Of a stretch of DNA of 64,000 bases, positions 48,073-58,776 are shown one piece after another. The stretch spans positions 4,051,501 to 4,115,500 of the forward strand of contig NZ_FNUD01000002.1 of assembly GCF_900106095.1 (NCBI RefSeq), read 5' to 3'. This DNA is from Pseudomonas deceptionensis. GTDB lineage: Bacteria > Pseudomonadota > Gammaproteobacteria > Pseudomonadales > Pseudomonadaceae. Positions within the stretch are counted from its first letter, which is position 1. Each line of letters starts with the position of its first letter. The position numbers and the translations under genes were made by a program. The notes under the pieces were generated by a model, which worked only from the letters and a program-made list of their open reading frames with translations, searched no databases and had not been told where the DNA came from.

Positions 48073-50508
48073 GTGAGGATGACGGTGCCAAATCAATCCC
48101 ACTCGGCCGTCAACACTAGACCAGCACGCTCAGTGCTTTCTTTGGCGCTATTGACCGCCTTGAGCACACAACCATTATCAGCTCTGGCAGCCGCTGGCGA
48201 TGTCGAGTTCGATATCCAGGCCATGCAGGCGCGCGGTGTCGATACAAAAGTTGCGGAATGGTTTCGCCAGGCACCGCGTTTTATGCCGGGTGAGTCGACA
48301 GTGGCATTAACGGTGAACGGTAGTGCCCGAGGCAGGGCCAAAGTTCGCTTTGATCATGATGGTCAACTGTGCGCGGACAAAGACTTTCAACGGCAGGCTG
48401 GGTTGTTGTCACCGCCCGGCTTTAGGGAAGATGCGGCCTGCTTTGACCTGAAAAGTGCCTGGCCGCAAGCCGAACTGAACCTCAATCCGGGCCAAGAACG
48501 GATCGATCTGGTGGTACCACAGCAGGCGGTCGCCTTATACGGTACCGAAAGCGGTAACTGGAACCATGGCGGCTTTGCCAGCATGCTCAACTACGATGCG
48601 CAATATATGGATTCGGACGGCAGCACAGGTCTGAATTTTACACAACTGGGTAGTGAAGCCGGGTTCAACCTTAGCGACTGGATTGTGCGTAGTCGCCAGA
48701 CCTATACGCGGTTTGACGGTGATACGTCGATGCAGCATCAAGCAGCCTATGCGCAGCGCAGCTTTACCGCCCTTAAAAAGGTGCTACAGGCCGGGCAAAT
48801 CAGCTTGTCTAACTCGATGTTCGGCACTGGCCAGGTTCTAGGTATGCAACTACTCCCTGAGGCGGCGCTGACGGGTAACCGCGGCGGTGCCGGATTGGTT
48901 GAAGGCATTGCCGACAGTCAGTCGGTGGTGGAAGTTCGCCAGTCTGGGGTGTTGGTTTACAGCACCACAGTCCCTGCCGGGCCATTCCGTTTGCAAGGGT
49001 TATCCTTGCTCAACACCCGCTCCGATCTGGATGTCACGCTCACCGGTAGTGATGGGGAGCGTCGTCAGTTTCGCGTTCCGGCTTCAGCATTCTTGCTCAA
49101 TGGCTCCGCCGTTGCTCCGGGCTTGTCTTTCGGCGTCGGTAAGCTGGATCAGCAAGGGAGTAGCGAATCCCCGGTATTAGGCACAATCGCCAACGGCTGG
49201 GCACTAAATCCATACACGACGCTCAATGCCGGTTTGCTGGGTTCAACACCTTATCGCGCCGCAGCGGTCGGTGCGGATAGCCAGCTGTTTGATTCCACGT
49301 TGCTATCACTGCAGACCACGGCGGCCCAGGACGACAAACACGGCAACAACGGGGTTTCGGTCGTCACCACCTTGAACCATCAGGCCACCGAGCGTATTGG
49401 GTTGAACGTTAATGCCAGACAGCAAACTTCTGGCTACCGCGAGCTGAGCGATGCATTGCAAGAAGAGCAGATCGACGAGACTAGCCGCATTCGCAGTCAG
49501 TACGGCGGCGGCGCCAGTTGGTCTGACGAAAGCCTGGGTAGCTTCTCGTTGTCCGCTGCGCGCAGTATGACTTTTGAAGGCGACGCAACCAACTATCTGC
49601 GTGGCGGCTGGAGCAAACAGTTTGGCCGTGCCTACGTCGGTGCCAGCCTGGAACATGACACCGGCACCCGCGATAGCGAGGCCGATAATCGCTTTTACCT
49701 GACGGTCAATATTCCCTTCGGCAATGGCAGCAGTGTCAGCAGCTACCTTAACAGCGCAAGCAAAGGCAGCCGTGGGGGTGTGCGTTACAGCGATCGCACC
49801 AGCCAGGATCGCGGCTGGAGTCTGTCGAGTGACCGGGACATCCAGAATCGCCGTACCGCCAACACGGGAACGGTGGATATGACCACGCCGTTCAGCCAGC
49901 TTAACGCCAGCCTGAGCCATGACTCAGACAGCAACTCCAGCTGGTCGGCGCGGGCCTCTGGTGGCATCGTGGCTCATGATGGCGGCGTGACCCTCTCACC
50001 CTATCGCGTCGGCGATACCTTTGGGGTGGCTAAAGTCGGTGACGAAGTGGGCGTTCGCGTGGAGACCCCGGCAGGCCCCACCTGGACCGATGGGAAAGGT
50101 TATGCCGTCTTGCCTTCATTAAATGGTTACAGGCGTTCGGCGATCCAGGTTGATACCCGCAGTCTGGCCAAAAACGTCGATATCGGTAATGCCTGGCAAG
50201 AGACTGAGGCGGCACGCGGTTCAGTGAGCTACGTCAATTTTGACGTGGTACGCACGCGGCGAGTGTTGGTTGACGTGAGAGATGCGCAGGATAAACCGTT
50301 ACCGCACGGTGCCAGCGTATTCGATGCGGCTGGCAACTTTGTCACCGTAGTTGGTAATCAGGGTAGCGTATTTATTCCAGACGCCAGCACCAGCGACACG
50401 CTGGAAGTACAAACCTCTGGCGCCACGATTTGCTCATTCTCACTCTCTCTGCCGGTAAAAACAGACATGAGCGGCCTTTATGAAACAGCCAGCGCAGTCT
50501 GCCGCTGA
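48073..50508 (+). CDS. Outer-membrane fimbrial usher (PapC/FimD class)
   Basis: 811 residues. Signal peptide to about residue 40. N-terminal domain: GDVEFDIQAMQARGVDTKVAEWF. The barrel region includes GQVLGMQLLPEAALTGNRGG and VVEVRQSGVLVYSTTVPAGPFRLQGLSL, the usher signature. C-terminal domains: GVRVETPAGPTWTDGKGYAVLPSLNGYRRSAIQVDTRSLAKNVDI and a final segment with the cysteines of TICSFSLSLPVKTD...CR. The GTG at 48073 is used; an ATG 6 nt later is equally possible. Confidence 0.92.
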   Translation: MRMTVPNQSHSAVNTRPARSVLSLALLTALSTQPLSALAAAGDVEFDIQAMQARGVDTKVAEWFRQAPRFMPGESTVALTVNGSARGRAKVRFDHDGQLCADKDFQRQAGLLSPPGFREDAACFDLKSAWPQAELNLNPGQERIDLVVPQQAVALYGTESGNWNHGGFASMLNYDAQYMDSDGSTGLNFTQLGSEAGFNLSDWIVRSRQTYTRFDGDTSMQHQAAYAQRSFTALKKVLQAGQISLSNSMFGTGQVLGMQLLPEAALTGNRGGAGLVEGIADSQSVVEVRQSGVLVYSTTVPAGPFRLQGLSLLNTRSDLDVTLTGSDGERRQFRVPASAFLLNGSAVAPGLSFGVGKLDQQGSSESPVLGTIANGWALNPYTTLNAGLLGSTPYRAAAVGADSQLFDSTLLSLQTTAAQDDKHGNNGVSVVTTLNHQATERIGLNVNARQQTSGYRELSDALQEEQIDETSRIRSQYGGGASWSDESLGSFSLSAARSMTFEGDATNYLRGGWSKQFGRAYVGASLEHDTGTRDSEADNRFYLTVNIPFGNGSSVSSYLNSASKGSRGGVRYSDRTSQDRGWSLSSDRDIQNRRTANTGTVDMTTPFSQLNASLSHDSDSNSSWSARASGGIVAHDGGVTLSPYRVGDTFGVAKVGDEVGVRVETPAGPTWTDGKGYAVLPSLNGYRRSAIQVDTRSLAKNVDIGNAWQETEAARGSVSYVNFDVVRTRRVLVDVRDAQDKPLPHGASVFDAAGNFVTVVGNQGSVFIPDASTSDTLEVQTSGATICSFSLSLPVKTDMSGLYETASAVCR

Positions 50509-50520
50509 CAGGAGAACACC

Positions 50521-51117
50521 TTGAAATCCTTCTTCACCGCGCTGGCAATGATGCTGGCATTTAGTCCAATGGCGCAGGCAATAGCTGTTGGGAATGACAT
50601 GGGGCCAAATATCGGAACGATATTACCGTCCGACATGCGCTGCCACCTGTCGGCAAGCGCAGCAGTAATTGACTATGGCAGCCACTCACGCTGGCAGCTA
50701 CAGGATGTCGGCGGTGGTCAACAGGTCAGCCCTGGCAAACGTATGCTGATGGTGAGCGTGGTGTGCCCCTACAGCCAAACGATGCGCGTGATGTTGCGTG
50801 GCGACAGGGCCAGCAACGGCAATCTGCGTTATGGCGACCGGGGCAACGTGACAATGCGGCTGTTGGATGCGCAATTGGATGGCCAGAACATTCCTGTAGC
50901 GACCACCACGGCGGATGGCAGGGTGAGCGGTGCTGCTGAAACCAGCATGTCGCTGCAGCCAGGCAACGGCATTGTCGCCATGCATAACGGCCAACCGGCC
51001 AAAGGAAAAACCTTCACCGCCCGCATTCAGCTTGAGCCGGTTATGCCAGAAAGCGACGCTCGGATTTCAGCCCGTCAGATCACTGAGTCCAGCCTGGATC
51101 TGGATTTGATGGATTAA
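50521..51117 (+). CDS. Minor fimbrial subunit or tip protein
   Basis: 198 residues with signal peptide (about 1-20, AQA cleavage). Two cysteines (MRCHLSA and VVCPYSQ) suggest the pilin disulfide. The body is beta-rich and ends with ARIQLEPVMPESDARISARQITESSLDLDLMD. Position 12 bp after the usher suggests an adaptor or tip subunit. No specific adhesin family is recognised. Confidence 0.7.
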   Translation: MKSFFTALAMMLAFSPMAQAIAVGNDMGPNIGTILPSDMRCHLSASAAVIDYGSHSRWQLQDVGGGQQVSPGKRMLMVSVVCPYSQTMRVMLRGDRASNGNLRYGDRGNVTMRLLDAQLDGQNIPVATTTADGRVSGAAETSMSLQPGNGIVAMHNGQPAKGKTFTARIQLEPVMPESDARISARQITESSLDLDLMD

Positions 51118-51216
51118 ATTTCCCGGCCAGGGCATACCGTTTTGTGGTGAGCGCCAGCCAAACAAAGATAACAACGCTCTGGCGGAAATAGCGCCTGAGG
51201 CCGTGAAAAAGGAAAG

Positions 51217-51924
51217 ATGCCAATGTTGGGCGATGTTCAAAAAACCTTGTGTCTGCTGGCCGTGCTGGCTACCTGCTCTATGCCTATCCAGGCAGAAAGC
51301 ATTAATGTGCGCATTATCAGTACTCAAGTTCCAGTGGCTTGCACTCCGATGCTGTCAGGTGGAGGCTCCGTAGATTATGGTGCGATAAAGCCAAATACCC
51401 TGAGCACTGATGCATACACAATACTGACCGAGAAACAGTTGGATTTCGCCATCACCTGTAATGCACCGGCAAAAATTGCCCTGAAAGCGGTCAATGGCCG
51501 CCCAGGGTCTCTGGCTGGAGCACCCGAAGGTCCCGGCGGCTTTGGTACCCCTGGGGTCCGGCTGCTCAATGACGACGCTGCGGTGGCTGGAGGCTTGGGG
51601 TTTGACGGTACGCACAAGATCGGCGGTTATGCTGTGGCCATCAAACCAGGCACTGTGCAGGCTGATGGTGTGGATGTCGACAGTATTCGCAGCAGCACCA
51701 ACGGCGCAGGTTGGGGACCCAGCCCATCGGGGATTCTGGGGAAGAACCTTTGGGATAACCTGATGAACTCATGGAGTAAAAAGGGAACCACGCTGCCGAT
51801 CGCTTTCGAAACCTTGTCGGGTAAGTTGGCAGTGCAGGCCTACATCAACAAAACTTCCGAGTTGGACCTGAGTAAACCGGTGGCATTGGACGGTCTGACA
51901 ACCATAGAACTGGTGTACCTGTAA
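51217..51924 (+). CDS. DUF1120-type fimbrial subunit (second pilin, paralogue of 46553)
   Basis: 235 residues. Signal peptide, then ESINVRIISTQVPVACTPMLSGGGSVDYGAIKPNTLSTDAYTILTEKQLDFAITCNAPAK. It closely matches the pilin at 46553 over its whole length, including the identical end LDGLTTIELVYL. Last gene of the operon, 99 bp after the minor subunit. The twin genes probably arose by duplication and offer alternative or co-polymerised subunits. Confidence 0.85.
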   Translation: MPMLGDVQKTLCLLAVLATCSMPIQAESINVRIISTQVPVACTPMLSGGGSVDYGAIKPNTLSTDAYTILTEKQLDFAITCNAPAKIALKAVNGRPGSLAGAPEGPGGFGTPGVRLLNDDAAVAGGLGFDGTHKIGGYAVAIKPGTVQADGVDVDSIRSSTNGAGWGPSPSGILGKNLWDNLMNSWSKKGTTLPIAFETLSGKLAVQAYINKTSELDLSKPVALDGLTTIELVYL

Positions 51925-52022
51925 TTTCCTTGGAACCTTGCAGTTTCTACGGGGCTTTTTTAACTCTACTGTCTCGCCCTGAATAAGGTTTACACCTTCT
52001 GACCTTTCCTCAGGAGGATTCA

Positions 52023-52136
52023 ATGGATTCGGGTACAAGGCGCAGTCAGCGCGACTACACGTTAGCCTTTAAATTATCGGTCGTAGACCAGGTTGAAAAA
52101 AGCGAGTGGGGTTATGAAGAAGCTCAGCGGCGTTAC
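52023..52136 (+). pseudogene. IS3-family orfA relic (N-terminal fragment)
   Basis: After AGGAGG, ATGGATTCGGG begins MDSGTRRSQRDYTLAFKLSVVDQVEKSEWGYEEAQRRYA, which resembles the helix-turn-helix start of IS3-family OrfA proteins. Similarity stops at 52136, where sequence from a response-regulator gene is joined in frame. The remainder of the element is absent. Confidence 0.65.
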
Positions 52137-52255
52137 GCGCATTCTGGTGTTGACCATGATTCCAGCCCATTGATTCTCACTCACCTGCACGGATTAGGAG
52201 TGGTCAGCGACCAGGATTTGATCACCTATTGTCTCGAGTCCAATATCTTCAAGTA
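52137..52255 (+). pseudogene. Deleted relic of a second LuxR-type response-regulator gene
   Basis: GCGCATTCTGGTGTTGACCA at 52137 matches 45599 onward in the intact regulator; a 2-bp loss follows after CCATGAT. Similarity continues through SPLILTxLHxLG, then jumps to the regulator's last codons, SDQDLITYCLESNIFK. The internal gap removes the HTH. The junction lies at a shared AGTG in both flanks, pointing to a small-homology deletion. Joined to the IS3 orfA start, it forms a 77-codon chimeric frame (52023-52256). The 160 bp after it hold nothing recognisable. Confidence 0.8.
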
Positions 52256-52416
52256 AGGGGTGTAGATTGAGCTGGACGTGAGTTTTTCTGAGGGGGGATG
52301 ACAGCGTTATCGGGGATAGTTTTCAGATAACCCGGCCTTATCTTTACTTTGCTGAACACCTTGCATGCGACTCCTTCCAACCCAGCACTGAATCGGGGTT
52401 GACGTCTACTCCGCTC

Positions 52417-53290
52417 TGTAGCCGCTGACGAGTAGAGCGAGGCTGCGATCGCGATGGTGCGCCACTGCGACGAAGCGGTCGCAAAACCGGTACACGCGGT
52501 TTGCCTGATTAACCGTGGAAGCTGACTTTACGACTGCTGCGCAGCCGATCGCAGCCTCGCGGAGCTCGTCAGCGGCTACAGATTCGTCGCCTGTCTCGCG
52601 TCGTAATCCGCTCTGTAGCCGCTGACGAGTAGAACGAGGCTGCGTTCGATCGCGTAGCGGTCGCAAAACCGGTACACGCGGTTTGCCTGATTAACTGTGG
52701 AAGCTGACTTTACGACTGCTGCGCAGCCGGACGCAGCCTCGCGGAGCTCGTCAGCGGCTACAAATTCGTCGCCTGTCTCGCGTCGTAATCCGCTCTGTAG
52801 CCGCTGACGAGTAGAACGAGGCTGCGTTCGATCGCGTAGCGGTCGCAAAACCGGTACTCGCGGTTTGCCTGATTAACTGTGGAAGCCGACTTTACGACTG
52901 CTGCGCAGCCGGACGCAGCCTCGCGGAGCTCGTCAGCGGCTACAGATTCGTCGCCTGTCTCGCGTCGTAATCCGCTCTGTAGCCGCTGACGAGTAGAACG
53001 AGGCTGCGTTCGATCGCGTAGCGGTCGCAAAACCGGTACACGCGGTTCGCCTGATTAACTGTGGAAGCCGACTTTACGACTGCTACGCAGCCGGACGCAG
53101 CCTCGCGGAGCTCGTCAGCGGCTACAGATTCGTCGCCTGTCTCGCGTCGTAATCCGCTCTGTAGCCGCTGACGAGTAGAACGAGGCTGCGTTCGATCGCG
53201 TAGCGGTCGCAAAACCAGTACACGCGGTTTGCCTGATTAACTGTGGAAGCTGACTTTACGACTGCTGCGCATGGCTCGTCAGCGGCTACG
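52417..53290. repeat. Five-copy REP-type array, right of the fimbrial block
   Basis: TGTAGCCGCTGACGAGTAGA-type starts at 52417, 52614, 52796, 52978 and 53160 (197, 182, 182, 182 bp). Same family and orientation as 30507-31323. The last copy ends near CTCGTCAGCGGCTACGG. Repeated 90-codon minus-strand frames here are shadows. Confidence 0.95.
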
Positions 53291-53358
53291 GGCAGTGATT
53301 GCCGCCCGAAAGTCGAAACCGCTTTATCGCTGCAAGTGCGAAATCAATATGCCGGTTA

Positions 53359-53739
53359 TCAACCCTTCGCAGCCATCGCGGTCACTTCTACCCGCATCCC
53401 TTCAACCGCCAACGAGGCCACACCCACCGCCGCACGCACCGGCCACGGCTTGGCGAAAAACCGCTTGTACACCTCGTTAAACGCCGCACGATCGGCCATG
53501 TCAGTCAGATAAATAGTCAGATGCAACACCCGGTCCATCGAGCTGCCCGCCTTCTCCAGCGCTACCTTGAGCGCCTGTAGGGTGCATTCGCTCTGCTCGA
53601 CAATCCCGCCCAGCTCAAGGCTGCCGTCAGCACGGGTCGGGATCTGCGTGGAGACCAATATGCCGCCGAAACCAGCCACATCCGACGAGATGGATTCAGC
53701 ATCAGGATCCGGAACAAACGTTATGTCGTGATTGCTCAT
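53359..53739 (-). CDS. RidA-family (YjgF/UK114) protein
   Basis: 126 residues. The family core is seen in GGILVSTQIPTRADGSLELGGIVEQSECTLQALKVALEKAGSSMDRVLHLTIYLTDMAD and the end PVRAAVGVASLAVEGMRVEVTAMAA. The conserved arginine (VRAAVGV, about 105) and glutamate (VEVTA) for imine/enamine deamination are present. Probably a RidA subgroup member that removes reactive imines made by amine or amino-acid oxidation, which suits the neighbouring amine oxidase. Divergent from the AraC gene. Confidence 0.9.
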   Translation of the reverse strand: MSNHDITFVPDPDAESISSDVAGFGGILVSTQIPTRADGSLELGGIVEQSECTLQALKVALEKAGSSMDRVLHLTIYLTDMADRAAFNEVYKRFFAKPWPVRAAVGVASLAVEGMRVEVTAMAAKG

Positions 53740-53868
53740 GTGAGTCTCTTGGTTGAAGTAAAAAACACATTCTCCAATCTCAGCGCGTGCCTTGCGCGGT
53801 TTTTTTCACGCTGCTAGGGTGCGCTGAAACAATAATTATAAAAAACACCCTGCAAAAGGAAGCAAACC

Positions 53869-54747
53869 ATGCAGATTCAATCCCACAACACTGCGGACGT
53901 GGATCAGCAACTGGTGATTGCAGGCTGGCAGGAACACTACCAGCAAATGTCGGCAGGGTATTTCCAGGGCAAGGTGGTGCACCTGCAACTCAATGGCCTA
54001 GAGGTGTTTGAGGAGCAGATGAACACCCGCATCGAGCAGCATTTCCATGCGCCCGCTGCCTCGCTGGTGTTCAGTTTTGACACGCAAAACGGTTCGCTCT
54101 ACCTGCTCAACGAAGAAACCCAGAACACCTGGATCACCCCGGAAAACTACAAGGAAGTCTCGGTCGTCATCGGCCCCCGCTACCTCAAGCAACTGGAAAA
54201 CCTGAGCAACCTCGACGGTCTGTTCCTCACGCCGCTGGTGTCCCAGCAAAGCCGGATTTTTGGCCGCTGGCTCAGCAGCACCCTGCAGCAACTGGCCGTC
54301 GATGACTCGCCACTGCCCGACGAAAATCTGGCCCAGCAACTGGTCGACGACTGCCTGTATATCCTCGACTGCCCGCGCCAGACCCTCGATCACAGCCAGC
54401 AAAAACACCTGGCCCATGACCGCCGCCTGATCCAGCGCGTATTCGATCTGGTCATGACCGCCCCGCAAGAACACTTCAACGTACTGCAACTGGCCAATGC
54501 CGCCGGGGTGTCCGTGCGCCAGTTGCAACACAGCTTCACGTCCTTTACCGGCGTCTCGCCCAGCCAATGGCAACGTTTGCGCCGTCTGAACTTCGCCCGC
54601 CGCGACTTGTTGCGCATGTCTGCCGCCGAAACCACCGTGGCAGAAATCGCCATGCGCTGGTCGTTCTGGCACCTGGGCAGGTTCTCGGAAACCTACCGCG
54701 CACTGTTCGGCGAACTGCCCAGCAGCACCTTGTTGCGCCCCCGCTAG
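53869..54747 (+). CDS. AraC-family regulator (EutR-like)
   Basis: 292 residues. The N-terminal half is a ligand or dimer domain. The C-terminal double HTH (about 195-285) contains FNVLQLANAAGVSVRQLQHSFTSFTGVSPSQWQRLRRLNFARRDLL and TVAEIAMRWSFWHLGRFSETYRALFGELPSSTL. This ending resembles EutR and related amine-responsive regulators. It lies 130 bp upstream of the ligase gene on the same strand and is the likely activator of the amine cluster. Confidence 0.88.
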   Translation: MQIQSHNTADVDQQLVIAGWQEHYQQMSAGYFQGKVVHLQLNGLEVFEEQMNTRIEQHFHAPAASLVFSFDTQNGSLYLLNEETQNTWITPENYKEVSVVIGPRYLKQLENLSNLDGLFLTPLVSQQSRIFGRWLSSTLQQLAVDDSPLPDENLAQQLVDDCLYILDCPRQTLDHSQQKHLAHDRRLIQRVFDLVMTAPQEHFNVLQLANAAGVSVRQLQHSFTSFTGVSPSQWQRLRRLNFARRDLLRMSAAETTVAEIAMRWSFWHLGRFSETYRALFGELPSSTLLRPR

Positions 54748-54877
54748 CGCACCAAAACAGGGCGCGCATTAAAGCGCAAATCGGATAGAAGCCCGCCACC
54801 TCAGGATTGCACTATGACCTTGCAACACGGAACCGGGCAGCCAGGGGGCGCTCGGGCATTTCCCTGCAAGAGGCGTT

Positions 54878-57368
<2,491 letters not shown>

Positions 57369-57418
57369 TCCTGTGCCGGGCATGAATGGGTGCCCGGCAA
57401 CTCAGTAGGCAGTTTTTT

Positions 57419-58717
57419 ATGACGTCCATGATGTCTGTACCGCACACCTATTACAGCGCTACGCGCAATCAGCAGCTCCACTGCCCGCCCCTTGAAGGCC
57501 AGGTGCAGGCGGACGTCTGCATCGTCGGCGCGGGCTTTACCGGTTTGAACACCGCCATCGAGCTGGCTGAACGCGGGCATTCGGTGGTTGTGCTGGAGGC
57601 GCAGCAAATCGCCTGGGGCGCTACAGGCCGCAACGGCGGACAACTGATTCGCGGGGTTGGTCACGACCTCGATGCCCACGAAAAAACCATCGGCCACGAA
57701 GGCGTCAAGGTCCTCGAACGATTGGGCCTGGACGCGGTGGACCTGGTGCGCCAGCGCGTAGAAAAGCACGGCATTGCCTGCGATTTGCGCTGGGGCTTCT
57801 GCGAACTGGCCAACACCCCGCGCCACGTTGAAAACCTGATTGCCGAGCAGGCGTCTCTGCAAAAACTGGGGTATCGGCACAAGGTCGAACTGGTTGAGCG
57901 CGCTGACATGCATCGTGTTGTCGCTTCGGATCGCTACCTCGGCGGGCTGATCGATGAAGGTTCGGGGCATTTGCACCCGCTCAACCTGGCCCTGGGCGAA
58001 GCCAAAGTCGCTCAGCAACTGGGGGTTCGGATCTACGAGAACAGCGCGGCGCTACGGATCGACTATGGCAGCCAGGTTCGCGTACACACGGCCAATGGCG
58101 TGGTGCATGCCAAGACCCTGGTGCTCGCCGGTAACGCCCACCTCGGTGATCTGGAACCGGCCCTCAGCGGCAAGGTGCTGGCCGCGGGTAGCTACGTGAT
58201 TGCCACCGAGCCCTTGAGCGAGGACCTGGCACACAGCCTGATCCCCGGAAACCGGGCGCTGTGCGATCAACGTGTCGGCCTTGATTACTATCGTTTGTCG
58301 GCCGACCGGCGCTTGCTGTTTGGCGGCGCGTGTCACTACTCCGGGCGCACGCCCAAGGATATCGCCGGCTATATGCGCCCCAAAATGCTCGATGTATTCC
58401 CGCAGCTGGCGGGCAAGCGCATCGACTTTCAGTGGAGCGGCATGATCGGCATCGGCGCCAACAGGCTGCCCCAGATAGGCCGCCTGCCGGCTCACCCCAA
58501 CGTGTTTTATGCCCAGGCCTACGCCGGGCATGGCATCAACACCACCCATATGGCGGCACGACTGGTTGCGCAAGCCATCAGCCTTGAGCAGAGCCAGGGC
58601 TTCGACCTGTTCTCCCGTGTGCCTCACCTGACATTCCCGGGTGGCAAGCATCTGCGCTCGCCTTTACTGGCGCTGGGCATGCTCTGGTATCGACTCAAGG
58701 AAATCGCCGGTCACTGA
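57419..58717 (+). CDS. FAD-dependent amine oxidoreductase (PuuB-like)
   Basis: 432 residues from the ATG at 57419. DAO-family FAD domain: VCIVGAGFTGLNTAIELAERGHSVVVLEAQQIAWGATGRNGGQLIRG (about 31-78), with the GATGRNGGQ segment characteristic of gamma-glutamylputrescine oxidase. The C-terminal FYAQAYAGHGINTTHMAARLVAQAI closes the FAD site. It would oxidise the glutamyl-amine made by the ligase to an aldehyde, with H2O2 or a reduced acceptor as co-product. Confidence 0.92.
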   Translation: MTSMMSVPHTYYSATRNQQLHCPPLEGQVQADVCIVGAGFTGLNTAIELAERGHSVVVLEAQQIAWGATGRNGGQLIRGVGHDLDAHEKTIGHEGVKVLERLGLDAVDLVRQRVEKHGIACDLRWGFCELANTPRHVENLIAEQASLQKLGYRHKVELVERADMHRVVASDRYLGGLIDEGSGHLHPLNLALGEAKVAQQLGVRIYENSAALRIDYGSQVRVHTANGVVHAKTLVLAGNAHLGDLEPALSGKVLAAGSYVIATEPLSEDLAHSLIPGNRALCDQRVGLDYYRLSADRRLLFGGACHYSGRTPKDIAGYMRPKMLDVFPQLAGKRIDFQWSGMIGIGANRLPQIGRLPAHPNVFYAQAYAGHGINTTHMAARLVAQAISLEQSQGFDLFSRVPHLTFPGGKHLRSPLLALGMLWYRLKEIAGH

Positions 58718-58776
58718 CATCAGCCCTCCCACACCTTGAATTGTGCCAACAACAAAAACTCAAAAAGGACGTTCAC

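Noticed and set aside
51925..51960. Possible terminator after the last DUF1120 pilin
   Set aside because: A stem can only be drawn with several G-T pairs, although a T-run follows; too weak to call.
52406..53212. Four nearly identical 86-90 codon minus-strand frames (also at 30490-30938)
   Set aside because: They repeat with the 182-bp unit and have no start-site support; repeat shadows.
52417..53290. Possible CRISPR array
   Set aside because: Units of 182-197 bp are conserved end to end; there are no unique spacers and no cas genes.
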